A stretch of DNA of 64,000 bases from an uncultured Oscillibacter sp. (GCA_910587705.1 CAJUMX010000012.1:29984-93983), one strand, 5' to 3'; shown: positions 8,259-16,668, numbered from the stretch's first letter. Numbers and translations are program-made. Notes: generated from the letters alone by a model not told the origin.

Positions 8259-9021
8259 CATCGCTTCCGCCTTTGCCGGCGGCAAGGCGTTCATCCCATT
8301 TTTCACCTGCGGAGACCCGGATCTGGGGACCACCGCCGCCTGTGTCCGGGCCGCTGTGGAGAACGGCGCCGATCTCATTGAGCTTGGCATTCCCTTCTCC
8401 GATCCCACCGCCGAGGGACCCGTCATTCAGGGGGCCAACATGCGGGCCCTGGCCGGAGGCGTGACCACGGACAAAATCTTTGACCTGGTGCGGGACCTGC
8501 GGCGGGATGTGGCGGTCCCCATGGTCTTCATGACCTACGCCAACGTGGTATTCTCCTACGGCGCGGAGCGGTTTGCCTCCGCCTGCCGGGACACCGGCGT
8601 GGACGGGCTGATCCTGCCCGACCTGCCCTTTGAGGAAAAGGACGAGTTTGCGCCCGCCTGCCGGAAGTACGGCGTGGATCTGATCTCCCTGGTGGCACCC
8701 ACCTCGGCGGACCGGATCGCCAGAATCGCCCGGGAGGCGGAGGGGTTCCTCTATGTAGTCTCCAGCCTGGGTGTCACCGGGACCCGAAGCGAGATCACAA
8801 CCGATCTGGGCGCAATGATCCATGTGGTCCGGGAAAACACGTGCATCCCCTGTGCCATCGGCTTCGGCATCTCTACCCCTGAACAGGCCGGGAAAATGGC
8901 GGCGCTGTCCGACGGAGCCATCGTGGGCTCGGCAATCATCAAGCTGTTGGAGCGGTATGGAAAAGACGCTCCGGAGCATGTGGGGCGCTATGTCAGGCGG
9001 ATGAAGGACGCGCTGGCGTAA
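8251..9021 (+). CDS. trpA: Tryptophan synthase alpha chain
   Basis: TrpA splits indole-3-glycerol phosphate and channels indole to TrpB. ATG 8251 follows GGGGAGGA and gives 256 residues; an upstream in-frame ATG at 8212 lacks a site and lies inside trpB. The catalytic Glu is Glu44 in LIELGIPFSDP. The second acid, Asp60 in the Salmonella enzyme, aligns with Glu55 (TAEGP), a conservative change that I believe is common in Clostridia. It is the last trp gene; an IS630-type element begins 6 bp after its stop, and no operon terminator remains visible. Confidence 0.96.
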   Translation: MSNIASAFAGGKAFIPFFTCGDPDLGTTAACVRAAVENGADLIELGIPFSDPTAEGPVIQGANMRALAGGVTTDKIFDLVRDLRRDVAVPMVFMTYANVVFSYGAERFASACRDTGVDGLILPDLPFEEKDEFAPACRKYGVDLISLVAPTSADRIARIAREAEGFLYVVSSLGVTGTRSEITTDLGAMIHVVRENTCIPCAIGFGISTPEQAGKMAALSDGAIVGSAIIKLLERYGKDAPEHVGRYVRRMKDALA

Positions 9022-9051
9022 ATATTCTATAGCAATCGTCAAAAATATTAA

Positions 9052-9210
9052 GGAAGCACTGATTAAATCAACGTGCGCAGATTTACGTCAGAAATTTTTG
9101 CTGACAAGGAAGAAAACCGCTGGAATCCTGACGGATTTCAAGGTTTTCTGACGCGGATCAGCGGAAATTTATGACGTGAAGATGCGTATGGGGATTTAAT
9201 CAGTGCTTCC
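9052..9210. mobile_element. 159-bp MITE nested in the IS630 element
   Basis: Perfect 18-bp terminal inverted repeats, GGAAGCACTGATTAAATC and its complement, bound the element, and TTAA flanks both sides (9048-9051 and 9211-9214). Removing it restores a transposase whose TAA stop lies directly against the 20-bp IS end, so it inserted after the IS. The interior is noncoding. The mobilising transposase is not in the window. Confidence 0.8.
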
Positions 9211-9211
9211 T

Positions 9212-10199
9212 TAACAATAAGCAGAGGCAAGGAACCAGTGTAAGCTGTCGAGCTGAGAAACACAAGCGAGGGCCTCTGGATAGCGTCAGAGAGTTGGTCC
9301 AAGCAGCGCATCTTCCATTTGCGAAGGATGGCTTTCATCTTGGACCACATTTTCTCAATGGGATTGAGATCAGGGCTGTAGGGTGGAAGGTACAGTACCT
9401 TCATGCCCTTTGCCTCCAGAATTTCCCGGACGGCCTTGACATGGTGGGAACGCATATTGTCCATCACAATGATGTCGCTTGGCCGAAGAGTTGGGAACAG
9501 CGTCTCTTTCAAATACTGGACAAAGTGTTCTCCCGTTGTATCGTCCTGGTATGTTGTAAACGCTTTTTCCTCATCCGGACGAATGGAAGAAACAACCGTC
9601 GTTGTCCGCGGCGTATTCAAAGGGGTATGATCCACCGCCCTTTGGGAGGAGGGCGCTCTCTCATAAAGGCGGGTCAAATCCGTGTTGACTCCGCTTTCGT
9701 CCAAAAATACCAAGTGTTCCACCATCTCAGGCGTTATGGTTTCTTTCCACTCTCTGCGCTTTTCCTGCACATCGAACACGGTCACGCTCACTTGCGTAGA
9801 GAGATTCCTTTTTCAACGTATAGCCCGTTGCGTTGATTGTCCGCTCCACCGTAGAATAGCTGTTGGAAAGATTCAGCTTCTCCCGTATCTCTTCTATTGT
9901 GATGTCTGGATCCGCATCGATACAGTCGCGGATATTTTCTTTGTCCTCTGCTGTCAGAACCGGTTTTCGGTCACGCTGGCTGGTCCGCAGCTTGACGTTG
10001 CCTGTTTTCCGCTTCTGTTCCGTCAGCCGGTATACCGTCCATTTGCTCACGGAATATGCCTTTGCTATCCCTTCCGCATCATGGGTTGCCTCATACCCTT
10101 CTACCAGTAACTTCCGTGCTTCATTGTGCAGTATACTATCATCTCCTGTTTCCGTTATACTACCTCTGTCAAATATTGGTGCCTTTTTTGATGATGCTA
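9212..10199 (-). pseudogene. IS630-family transposase, frameshifted
   Basis: The N-terminal frame (up to about 9727) encodes paired helix-turn-helix domains (YSVSKWTVYRL; DITIEEIREKLNLSNSYSTV). The catalytic frame encodes the DDE domain: FLDESGVNTDL, IVMDNMRSHH and YLPPYSPDLNPIEKMWSK. The two frames overlap at 9727-9791 and need a +1 shift, which could be programmed or a mutation. A second shift near 9285 moves the true C-terminus (EALACVSQLDSLHWFLASAYC) into another frame, ending at TAA 9212. Two shifts make an active protein unlikely. No clear ATG/GTG start lies inside the element's right end. Confidence 0.75.
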
Positions 10200-10254
10200 T
10201 AAGATCAATCCGCTCTGTGGCGGTTCTCTTTGTATACACAGGTGCAATCGACAA

Positions 10255-10289
10255 GGGCGTACCGGCAAAGAACTTTTGCCGGTACGCCC
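10255..10289. terminator. Perfect 15-bp hairpin between IS element and AAA_4 gene
   Basis: GGGCGTACCGGCAAA and TTTGCCGGTACGCCC flank a 5-nt loop. There is no convincing T-run on either strand, so it may be a terminator, a transcript-stabilising stem or an end of another small element. Confidence 0.4.
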
Positions 10290-10365
10290 GAAAGTGCTTG
10301 TATAAGATTCAGCAATAGGGTAAAATGGATATCCAATACATCTGCTGAGAATGGAGGGATGTGCC

Positions 10366-11862
10366 TTGGCAGTACCGACCAACATTAAGACCTTACTCGC
10401 CGGAAATGCCGTTGAGTGGGCCAGAATCGAATTTAAGGAGACCTGGGATGCCGAGGCATCACTCAAAACCATCTGCGCTTTTGCCAATGATATTGACAAC
10501 TGGGGCGGCGGTTACCTCGTCATCGGCGTTGAGGAGAAGGACGGCAGGCCGGTTCATCCTCTAAAAGGCGTCCCCGTAGACAAGGTAGATGGTTATCTGA
10601 AGGATATGCTCAACAAGTGCAAGCGTATCCAGCCGGAATATCTGCCCATCGTTGAGGTGGTGGACTACCAGGAAAAGAAATTCATTGTGGTATGGGCTCC
10701 CGGCGGATACTTGCGTCCGTATTCCTCCCCCAAGTCGATGGCCAAAGGGGAGAAGGAACGTATCAGCTACATCCGGAAAATGTCCAGCACCATCATACCC
10801 TCCGAGGAGGAGAAACGGGATCTCTATAACCTTGCCAACAATGTCCCCTTTGATGACCGTGTCAACCACGAGGCGGACATTGCGGATCTGAACCTCACGC
10901 TGATTCAGGCGTATCTCAAAGAGGTGGAGAGTTCCCTGTACGAGGAATCCAGGCATATGGATTTCCTTGATCTGTGCCGGAGCATGAACATCGTGAACAC
11001 CCTGCCGGAGTATACCAAGCCGAAGAATGTGGGGCTGATGTTCTTCAGTCTGGAGCCTGATCATTTCTTTCCGTATGCCCAAATTGATGTGGTCCAGTTT
11101 CCGGAGGACCTGGGTGGAGATCAGATTATCGAAAAGACGTTCAAGGGACCGCTTCACCAGCAGCTGCGGGAGGCACTTCAATATATTCGGAACAGCGTGA
11201 TTCAGGAGCGGGTAATCAAATTTCCGGACAGGGCAGAGGCGGAACGATTCTTCAATTATCCCTATGCGGCAATCGAGGAGAGCCTTTGCAACGCAGTGTA
11301 TCACAAGGGGTACGACGTGCGGGAGCCCATTGAAGTTCGCATCCTCCCTGACCGTATTGAGATCGTCAGCCATCCGGGAGCAGATCGGTCCATTTCCGAG
11401 GAGGGCCTGCGGACCTACCGGGTCTTCAACCGGAGATACCGCAACCGCCGCATTGGAGATTTTCTGAAAGAAATGCACCTGACAGAGGGGCGGAACACGG
11501 GGTTCCGGAAAATCCTCAACGCGCTGGAGCGCAACGGTTCCCCAGAACCGATCTTTGAGACGGACCCAGAGCGGCTGTCTTTCTGCACAACGATCTTCAT
11601 TCACCCTCAGTTTCTGCCCTCAAATGAGACCAAAGATGGGACCAAAAGTGGGACCAAAAAAGCTGCACCGAACCGCCATACTGAGAGAGTGCAGCTGATC
11701 CTCTCTGCGATCCAGGAAAATCCACAGGTAACAGTGCGTACGTTGGTTGAGGATTTCGGCATTTCAAAAAACACGATTTTACGGATTTTGAAAGGGCTGC
11801 AAGAGAATGGAACCATCAAGAGGGAGGGCTCCAGCCGGAAGGGCCGCTGGGTCATACTATGA
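10366..11862 (+). CDS. AlbA_2/AAA_4 (Schlafen-like) putative transcriptional regulator
   Basis: The N-terminal half has the AlbA_2 pattern ARIEFKETW...TICAFANDIDNWGGGYLVIGVEE. The middle carries the divergent ATPase-like AAA_4 region (EESLCNAVYHKGYDVREPIEVRI; HPGADRSISEEGL). The last ~70 residues form a winged helix (VRTLVEDFGISKNTILRILKGL). I prefer the TTG at 10366, 8 nt after GGAGGG, giving 498 residues; ATG 10351 would put the ribosome site inside the gene. The proteins are common near mobile elements and phage defence loci, but a function is not established. It lies between an IS and a tRNA attachment scar, so it is probably cargo of an integrated element. Confidence 0.75.
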   Translation: MAVPTNIKTLLAGNAVEWARIEFKETWDAEASLKTICAFANDIDNWGGGYLVIGVEEKDGRPVHPLKGVPVDKVDGYLKDMLNKCKRIQPEYLPIVEVVDYQEKKFIVVWAPGGYLRPYSSPKSMAKGEKERISYIRKMSSTIIPSEEEKRDLYNLANNVPFDDRVNHEADIADLNLTLIQAYLKEVESSLYEESRHMDFLDLCRSMNIVNTLPEYTKPKNVGLMFFSLEPDHFFPYAQIDVVQFPEDLGGDQIIEKTFKGPLHQQLREALQYIRNSVIQERVIKFPDRAEAERFFNYPYAAIEESLCNAVYHKGYDVREPIEVRILPDRIEIVSHPGADRSISEEGLRTYRVFNRRYRNRRIGDFLKEMHLTEGRNTGFRKILNALERNGSPEPIFETDPERLSFCTTIFIHPQFLPSNETKDGTKSGTKKAAPNRHTERVQLILSAIQENPQVTVRTLVEDFGISKNTILRILKGLQENGTIKREGSSRKGRWVIL

Positions 11863-12000
11863 ATCTGACCACACAACCAGCCACAAATGCCGCTGGAAAC
11901 AGCGGAAAATTAGCACTTAGAAAGTGTCAGAGAACAAATGATTCGGAGCGGAAATGAATAAAAACAACCAAAAAATATTGCAAAAAATTGCATTCTGGCG

Positions 12001-12045
12001 TTGGTAAGGATGAGGTCGGCGGTTCGAATCCGCCCAGCAGCTCCA
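12001..12045 (+). tRNA. tRNA-Thr(GGT) 3' half, probable attachment-site scar
   Basis: The sequence runs from an anticodon loop TTGGTAA through the variable loop (GAGGTC), a perfect T-arm GGCGGTTCGAATCCGCC, the acceptor strand CAGCAGC, discriminator T and CCA. The 5' half (acceptor GCTGCTG, D-arm) is absent and replaced by unrelated AT-rich DNA. The original downstream terminator is retained. This is what a tyrosine-recombinase element leaves at one boundary after integrating in a tRNA gene; the element lies to the left. Confidence 0.75.
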
Positions 12046-12049
12046 TGAT

Positions 12050-12086
12050 AGCCAATCCTTTTCTGTGGAAAGGGTTGGCTTTTTTC
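12050..12086 (+). terminator. Terminator of the (former) tRNA-Thr gene
   Basis: AGCCAATCCTTT pairs with AAAGGGTTGGCT and is followed by TTTTTC, directly after the tRNA CCA end. Confidence 0.8.
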
Positions 12087-12407
12087 ATCCCGTAACGTAT
12101 TCACCATGTGAATTTGGGGTGAATTGTTCTTGACTACAGATTTAGCCATAGACAGAGAAAAACTGCCCGCCGGAAAAACCCGGCGGGCAGTGCGTTTTTC
12201 AGCTTGCTTTGGCGCCGCCGTTTATTGCTTCCTTTCAACGGAAATCGCTGCTTTCACCTTAGCCATCAGCTCACCGTAAGCCGCCTCTTTGTGAGTGCAG
12301 TGTCCCGAGAGTGCTTTAAGAGGCAGCCCCCGCCGTTTTTCTCAACGGCAGGGGCTGCTTTTTTACATAACGTGCATCAGCGTCGGCGCGCTTCCTCCCG
12401 CATCGAT
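12087..12407. other. Intergenic region with two strong hairpins, no gene
   Basis: CTGCCCGCCGG/CCGGCGGGCAG with a T-rich tail at about 12,165-12,200 and AGCCCCCGCCG/CGGCAGGGGCT with T6 at about 12,325-12,364 are terminators. The second serves the MFS gene on the minus strand. Between them the minus strand holds a 30-codon open end (LSGHCTHKEAAYGELMAKV, stop at 12,224) that could be the tail of a lost gene, but it is too short to assign. Confidence 0.5.
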
Positions 12408-13574
12408 TCAAGCCGCGGTCCGCCGGGCCCGGAGAAGCCCCTCGTGGGCGAGCGTCATCACCAATAGCACCGCCAGCAAATACGCCGGAAACAGCGCCGG
12501 GGTGAGGCGGGAGGCCAAAAGACCGAACACCATCGGCGTCAGGCAGGTGCCCACGTAGGCCCCGGCCATCTGCACACCGATGACGGACTGGGAATTCTCC
12601 GCCCCAAAATGGTCCGGCGTGGCGTGGATGAAGCAGGGATAGATCGGGGCGCAGCCTAGGCCCGCCAGCACCAGTCCCGCCAGGGCGGCAGTCTCCCCGC
12701 CCACTGGCAGCAGCAGAAGCAGGATTCCCAGGGCGGTGATCCCCTGGCCCAGGCGGACCATCTGCCGGTCGTTCAGAACCAGGGTTAAAAAGCCGCTGAG
12801 GCCCCGTCCCGCCGTGACCCCCAGGAAAAACAAGCTGGCAAAGCCCGCTGCCGTCTCCGCTGGGAGACCCTTTTCCAGCGTCAGGTAGCTGCTGGCCCAA
12901 AGACCGGCGGTCTGCTCCAGACCGCAGTAGCAGAAGAAGGCGGCCACCATGGATTTCGCCCCGGAAAGGCGGAGGACCTGGGGCAGGGTCAGCGCCGGGG
13001 CGGAAGGCCCTTCCTCCCGGCTGCCGCCGTGAATTCGCCAGAGGGGAAGCGTCAGGAACAGGATGGCGGTGAGGCCGATCTGCAAAAAGGCAATCCAGCG
13101 GTAGCCCATGGGCCAGCCCCGGCCGGTGGTGAGGGCATGGCCCATGAAATAGGGCCCCAGTGAGGCCCCCAGGCCCCACATGCAGTGAAGCCAGCTCATG
13201 TGGCGGCTGGCGTAGTGGAGGGCCACGTAGTTGTTCAGCGCCGCATCCACGGCCCCGGCTCCTAAGCCGTAGGGCACTGCCCAGAGGCACAGCTGCCAAA
13301 AGGAGCCGCTGAGGGAGAAGCCCAGGAGGGCCAGGGCCGTCAGTCCCACGCTGGCGGCGGTGACCCGCCCCGCCCCGAAACGGCGGGTGAGGCGGCTGGA
13401 CTGGAGGCTGGAGACCACGGTGCCCAGGGCGATGATCATGGACACGCAGCCAGCGAAGGACACCGGCACGCCGAAGGGGCCGTACATAGAGGGCCAGGCG
13501 GCGCCTAACAAGGCGTCGGGCAGACCCAGGCTGATGAAGGAGAGGTAAATCACGGTGAGAAGCAAGTGGACCAT
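12408..13574 (-). CDS. MFS transporter
   Basis: A 388-residue major facilitator with about twelve hydrophobic segments and the loop motif RLTRRFGAGRV between TM2 and TM3. It most resembles the FucP/sugar-porter-like MFS proteins of Firmicutes; the substrate is unknown. The ATG at 13,574 is preceded by AGGAGGTC at good spacing, so the 30 extra upstream codons of the open frame are excluded. It stands alone, divergent from the SLH protein gene, with a terminator downstream at about 12,325-12,364. Confidence 0.85.
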   Translation of the reverse strand: MVHLLLTVIYLSFISLGLPDALLGAAWPSMYGPFGVPVSFAGCVSMIIALGTVVSSLQSSRLTRRFGAGRVTAASVGLTALALLGFSLSGSFWQLCLWAVPYGLGAGAVDAALNNYVALHYASRHMSWLHCMWGLGASLGPYFMGHALTTGRGWPMGYRWIAFLQIGLTAILFLTLPLWRIHGGSREEGPSAPALTLPQVLRLSGAKSMVAAFFCYCGLEQTAGLWASSYLTLEKGLPAETAAGFASLFFLGVTAGRGLSGFLTLVLNDRQMVRLGQGITALGILLLLLPVGGETAALAGLVLAGLGCAPIYPCFIHATPDHFGAENSQSVIGVQMAGAYVGTCLTPMVFGLLASRLTPALFPAYLLAVLLVMTLAHEGLLRARRTAA

Positions 13575-13686
13575 AGGGGAGACCTCCTGAATGTTGAAAA
13601 CGCCTTGATTATAGCAGAAGGAGGCCGACGGGGATAGGAGGAAACCGCCGAATTCCCCGGACAAAACCGCCGGATTTTGGGGGAGA

Positions 13687-13715
13687 TTGACAGCCGACGA
13701 AACAAACGGTATAAT
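13687..13715 (+). promoter_or_regulatory. Consensus sigma-A promoter for the SLH/serine hydrolase gene
   Basis: TTGACA at 13,687-13,692 and TATAAT at 13,710-13,715 are separated by 17 bp, a perfect consensus, 59 nt before the start codon. Confidence 0.85.
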
Positions 13716-13774
13716 GTCGAATCAGGGAAAAAGAACCGGGTGACGGCGCTCGGAGATGGGAGAACGGGGGGACT

Positions 13775-15637
13775 ATGGGAAAACGTTGGGCGGTGGGAGC
13801 GCTTCTGGCGCTGTCTCTTTTGTGGGTGGCTTCGGCGTCCCCGCTGGCAGACGCCAGAGGGCGGACGACGGAAAGTGAGGGGGCCCGTTTGGCGGAGATT
13901 CCAGCGGAGGCGGTTGTGGAGGAAGCGGCGGAGAGCGGGAATGAAGCCGGGGAGAGCCTTGCCATCGTGGAGATTGCGGAGACCCCGGGAAGTCTGGCGC
14001 AGCTGCGGGCCATGGACCCGGGGGAGGTTCCGGCGGAGGGCCGGGACGCCGCCTGCTGGGCGTTGTACCGGGGGCTGCTGCCTCCGGGCGAAACCGGGCG
14101 CTTTGACAGCGAGGAGCCGGCAAGCCGGGCAGAGGCCGTTCAGGCCCTCTACCGTCTTAGCGGCATCCTGATCCCCGTAGATGCCTGCCCTTACGCCGAC
14201 GTGCCGGAGGCGGCGCAGGATGCCGTGGCCTGGGCGGAGAGCGTGGGGGTCAGCGGCGGCGTTTCCGAGGGGCGCTTTGCCCCCTTCTCTCCGGTGACCC
14301 GGAGCCAGCTGGCGGCGATGCTTCACCGCTTTTCCGCCTGGCGGGGGGAGGACGTGGAGAGCCGGACCGCGGTTTCCTGGGAGGAGCCGGTTCCCGCTTA
14401 CGCGGAGGAGGCCCTGAATTGGGTGATGGACCGGGGGCTCTATGGGGGCATGACGGACCATGGGCTCTATCCGGACCTGCCGGTGTCCCGGCTGCAATTG
14501 GCGGAGATTTTGGCCCGGCTGCAAAAAGACCGTGACCCCCTGGCGGGAGAGCTGTCCCTGCCGGAAAGCGGGGCGGACAGCCTCTCCCGGCAAAAGCACG
14601 AGGCGCTGAGCGAGAGCATTGCCGCCGCTGCCCGCCGCCACGGGGCGGTGGGGGTCCAGGTGGCCGTCATCGAGGCTGGGGCGCTGACCGACGCCTACCA
14701 TTACGGCTGGGCGGTGAAGGGGAGCGTCCCCATGACCAACGCCCACAAGCTGCGGACCGCCTCCCTCTCCAAGGTGGCGGTGGGCCTCTCCGCCGCGCTG
14801 CTGTGGGAGGAGGGGGCCGTGGACTACGACGCGGACATCGGGGCCTATTGGGGCGTGAAAACCCGGAAGCCCGTCACCATCCGCTCCATGCTGACCCACA
14901 CCTCCACCCTGGTGAACAGCGAGAGCATTGCCTGGGACTACACAGGGGTCAAGGCCCAGCTGAGCAGCGCTTCTGGCTATGGCGGGGGCGTGCCGGGGGA
15001 CCTGGGAAGCTGGAGCTACAACAACCACGCCTTCGGCATCCTGGGACAAACCCTGGAGCTGGCGGCGGGGAAGTACTTAGACGACGTGCTGGAGGAGCGG
15101 GTCCTGGGGCCCCTGGGGGCGGAGGGCTCCTTTGCCGCCGGAGAGCTGGAGGCACCGGAGCTGGTGACGCCGCTGTACCGGGGGTCCGCCCTGGGGCGCT
15201 CCGCCGCCTCGGTGCGCAGCGTCCGCCGGTGGGGCGCGCCGGGGGCCACCGGGCGGCAGTTTGCCGGGGGCTTCACCGCCAGTGCGCGGGACTGCGGGAA
15301 GCTGACGGCCCTGTTGGCGGGGGACGGCTGCTTTGAGGGCGTGCGGCTGATGGATGCCGCCTCTGTGGAGCTGATGGAGAGCCATGGAGACCAGGCCCTC
15401 CCCGGCGGGACCTACCAGGCCCTGCCCATGCGGCTGCGGTTCGGGATTTATGGCCGGGAGCGGCTGTATTACCACACCGGCAGCGCCTATGGGGTCTATA
15501 ACCTCCTTAGCTATGACCCGGACACCGGGGACGGCGTGGTGGTGCTGACCATGGGAGCCGACGGCGGGAAGGACGCATACGATATTTACGCCGTCTGCGG
15601 CGAGATCAGCCAGGCGGTGTACGAGGCCATTGCCTGA
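13775..15637 (+). CDS. SLH-domain protein with class C beta-lactamase/DD-peptidase fold
   Basis: A 620-residue exported protein. Residues 1-26 form a signal peptide. Three S-layer homology-like segments span about 85-250 (YADVPEAAQDAVAWAESVGV; FAPFSPVTRSQLAAML; YPDLPVSRLQLAEIL). The serine hydrolase domain fills the rest: Ser330-Leu-Ser-Lys333, Tyr415-Asn-Asn417 and His567-Thr-Gly569, the three motifs of the serine beta-lactamase/penicillin-binding superfamily. SLH segments suggest attachment to cell-wall polymers. Likely roles are D-amino-acid peptide or ester hydrolysis at the surface; resistance is not implied. A bidirectional terminator follows at 15,650-15,682. Confidence 0.85.
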   Translation: MGKRWAVGALLALSLLWVASASPLADARGRTTESEGARLAEIPAEAVVEEAAESGNEAGESLAIVEIAETPGSLAQLRAMDPGEVPAEGRDAACWALYRGLLPPGETGRFDSEEPASRAEAVQALYRLSGILIPVDACPYADVPEAAQDAVAWAESVGVSGGVSEGRFAPFSPVTRSQLAAMLHRFSAWRGEDVESRTAVSWEEPVPAYAEEALNWVMDRGLYGGMTDHGLYPDLPVSRLQLAEILARLQKDRDPLAGELSLPESGADSLSRQKHEALSESIAAAARRHGAVGVQVAVIEAGALTDAYHYGWAVKGSVPMTNAHKLRTASLSKVAVGLSAALLWEEGAVDYDADIGAYWGVKTRKPVTIRSMLTHTSTLVNSESIAWDYTGVKAQLSSASGYGGGVPGDLGSWSYNNHAFGILGQTLELAAGKYLDDVLEERVLGPLGAEGSFAAGELEAPELVTPLYRGSALGRSAASVRSVRRWGAPGATGRQFAGGFTASARDCGKLTALLAGDGCFEGVRLMDAASVELMESHGDQALPGGTYQALPMRLRFGIYGRERLYYHTGSAYGVYNLLSYDPDTGDGVVVLTMGADGGKDAYDIYAVCGEISQAVYEAIA

Positions 15638-15649
15638 AGGAGGAGAGAA

Positions 15650-15682
15650 AAACGCTCCGGGAGGTTCCCGGAGCGTTTCCCT
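15650..15682. terminator. Bidirectional terminator between convergent genes
   Basis: AAACGCTCCGGGA pairs with TCCCGGAGCGTTT; A-run on the left and T-run on the right serve both flanking genes. Confidence 0.8.
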
Positions 15683-15690
15683 TTGGGTGC

Positions 15691-15915
15691 TCAGAACAGC
15701 TTTTTCAGCCCGCCCAGGGCGTCTCCCAGGTCGGCGGCGGCCAGCTTGGCCTTGACGCCCGTCACCAGGGGCTGGAGCTGCTCCTCCGGCAGATTGAGGC
15801 CGGTGAGCTCCTCCAGGGCCTTTACGGGGTCCTGCTGGAAGCGCTTCAGAAGGGCAGGGTCCTTTTGGAGCTTGGCGGCCAGCTCCTCGATTTTGGCTTT
15901 GATGTCGATGCTCAT
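15691..15915 (-). CDS. Small conserved helical protein (74 aa)
   Basis: Start ATG 15,915 follows AAAGGAG by 8 nt; an in-frame ATG further out (15,996) has no site. The protein MSIDIKAKIEELAAKLQ... is helical and contains DPALLKRFQQDPVKALEEL followed by PEEQLQPLVTGVKAKL. This two-helix pattern is shared with small Clostridial proteins of unknown role and vaguely resembles Nif11-type leader sequences, but there is no modification enzyme nearby. No function assigned. Confidence 0.65.
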   Translation of the reverse strand: MSIDIKAKIEELAAKLQKDPALLKRFQQDPVKALEELTGLNLPEEQLQPLVTGVKAKLAAADLGDALGGLKKLF

Positions 15916-16131
15916 AGGTATGCTCCTTTTCGTGTACGATACGCCGGAAGGGTCCGGCGGCAGGTCCATCATAAAAAGTTTGGAGATATTTGTCAATCAT
16001 ATTTGGGTAAAAATAGAGAAAATGTGAAAATTTAAAAATTTATCTTACATGCTTTCCCGAAATTGTGGTAAACTAACCAGGAAGGAATGTAAAAATTGCC
16101 GGGGCGGGAGCCCGGCGGGAAGGAGATTGTT

Positions 16132-16662
16132 ATGTTTCAGTTGGGAGAGCTGGTTGTCTATGGGTCCACCGGCGTCTGCCGGGTGGAGGGCTTCGCCGGA
16201 CTGGACCAGCCGGGGGAATACCGGGGAAAGCAGTATTACCAGCTCAAGCCCCTGTGGCAGGACGGGGTGATTTACGCCCCAGTAGACAGCGAAAAGGTGC
16301 CCATGCGCCCGGTGATCAGCCGGGAGGAGGCGGAGACCATCATCGACCGGATGCCGGATATACCGGCGGCGGTCTGCCGGGGCGGCACGGCCCAGGCCCA
16401 GGCCCAGCAGTACCAGTCCGCCGTCCGGGACGGGGGCCACGAGGCGCTGATTAAAATGATGAAGGCCCTTCGCCGCAAGCAGGGGTTGGCGGAGTCCAAA
16501 AACCGCCGCTTAGGGCTGGTGGACGAACGGTATATGAAGCAGGCGGAGCGGCTGCTCTATGGGGAGCTGGCCACGGCGCTGGAAATTCCCTATGACGAGG
16601 TGGAGGATTATATCGCCGCCCGGCTGGAGGGCGCAGCGGAATCCGAGGAGGCCGGCGCTTGA
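16132..16662 (+). CDS. CarD-family transcriptional regulator
   Basis: A 176-residue protein with the N-terminal CarD/RNAP-interacting domain: FQLGELVVYGSTGVCRVEGF, then YYQLKPL and VDSEKVPMRPVISREEAE, followed by a helical C-terminal domain. CarD proteins bind the RNA polymerase beta subunit and stabilise open complexes. ATG 16,132 follows GAAGGAGA; the open frame upstream lacks another site. It is monocistronic, with a GGAGACGGG/CCCGTCTCC terminator right after the stop. Confidence 0.85.
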   Translation: MFQLGELVVYGSTGVCRVEGFAGLDQPGEYRGKQYYQLKPLWQDGVIYAPVDSEKVPMRPVISREEAETIIDRMPDIPAAVCRGGTAQAQAQQYQSAVRDGGHEALIKMMKALRRKQGLAESKNRRLGLVDERYMKQAERLLYGELATALEIPYDEVEDYIAARLEGAAESEEAGA

Positions 16663-16668
16663 TGACAA

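Larger units (their letters stand above)
9028..10201 (-). mobile_element. IS630-family insertion sequence carrying a nested MITE
   Basis: The outer ends are TATAGCAATCGTCAAAAATA on the left and, inverted, TATAGCATCATCAAAAAAGG on the right, each starting with the TA expected of IS630 targets. The total is 1174 bp. Subtracting the internal MITE and one TTAA copy (163 bp) leaves about 1011 bp, a normal IS630 size. The minus-strand transposase frames fill the interior. It lies directly after trpA and may have removed or displaced the operon terminator. Confidence 0.8.

Noticed and set aside
7077..8426. Long open frame antisense to trpB/trpA
   Set aside because: High GC gives long shadow frames; the sense strand is clearly trpB and trpA and the antisense protein has no family features.
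11910..12149. 79-codon minus-strand frame over the tRNA-Thr half
   Set aside because: The peptide GRIRTADLILTNA is the antisense translation of a tRNA, a common annotation artefact.
12224..12330. Minus-strand tail GELMAKVKAAISVERKQ
   Set aside because: Only about 30 codons without a start; could be a gene remnant but not assignable.
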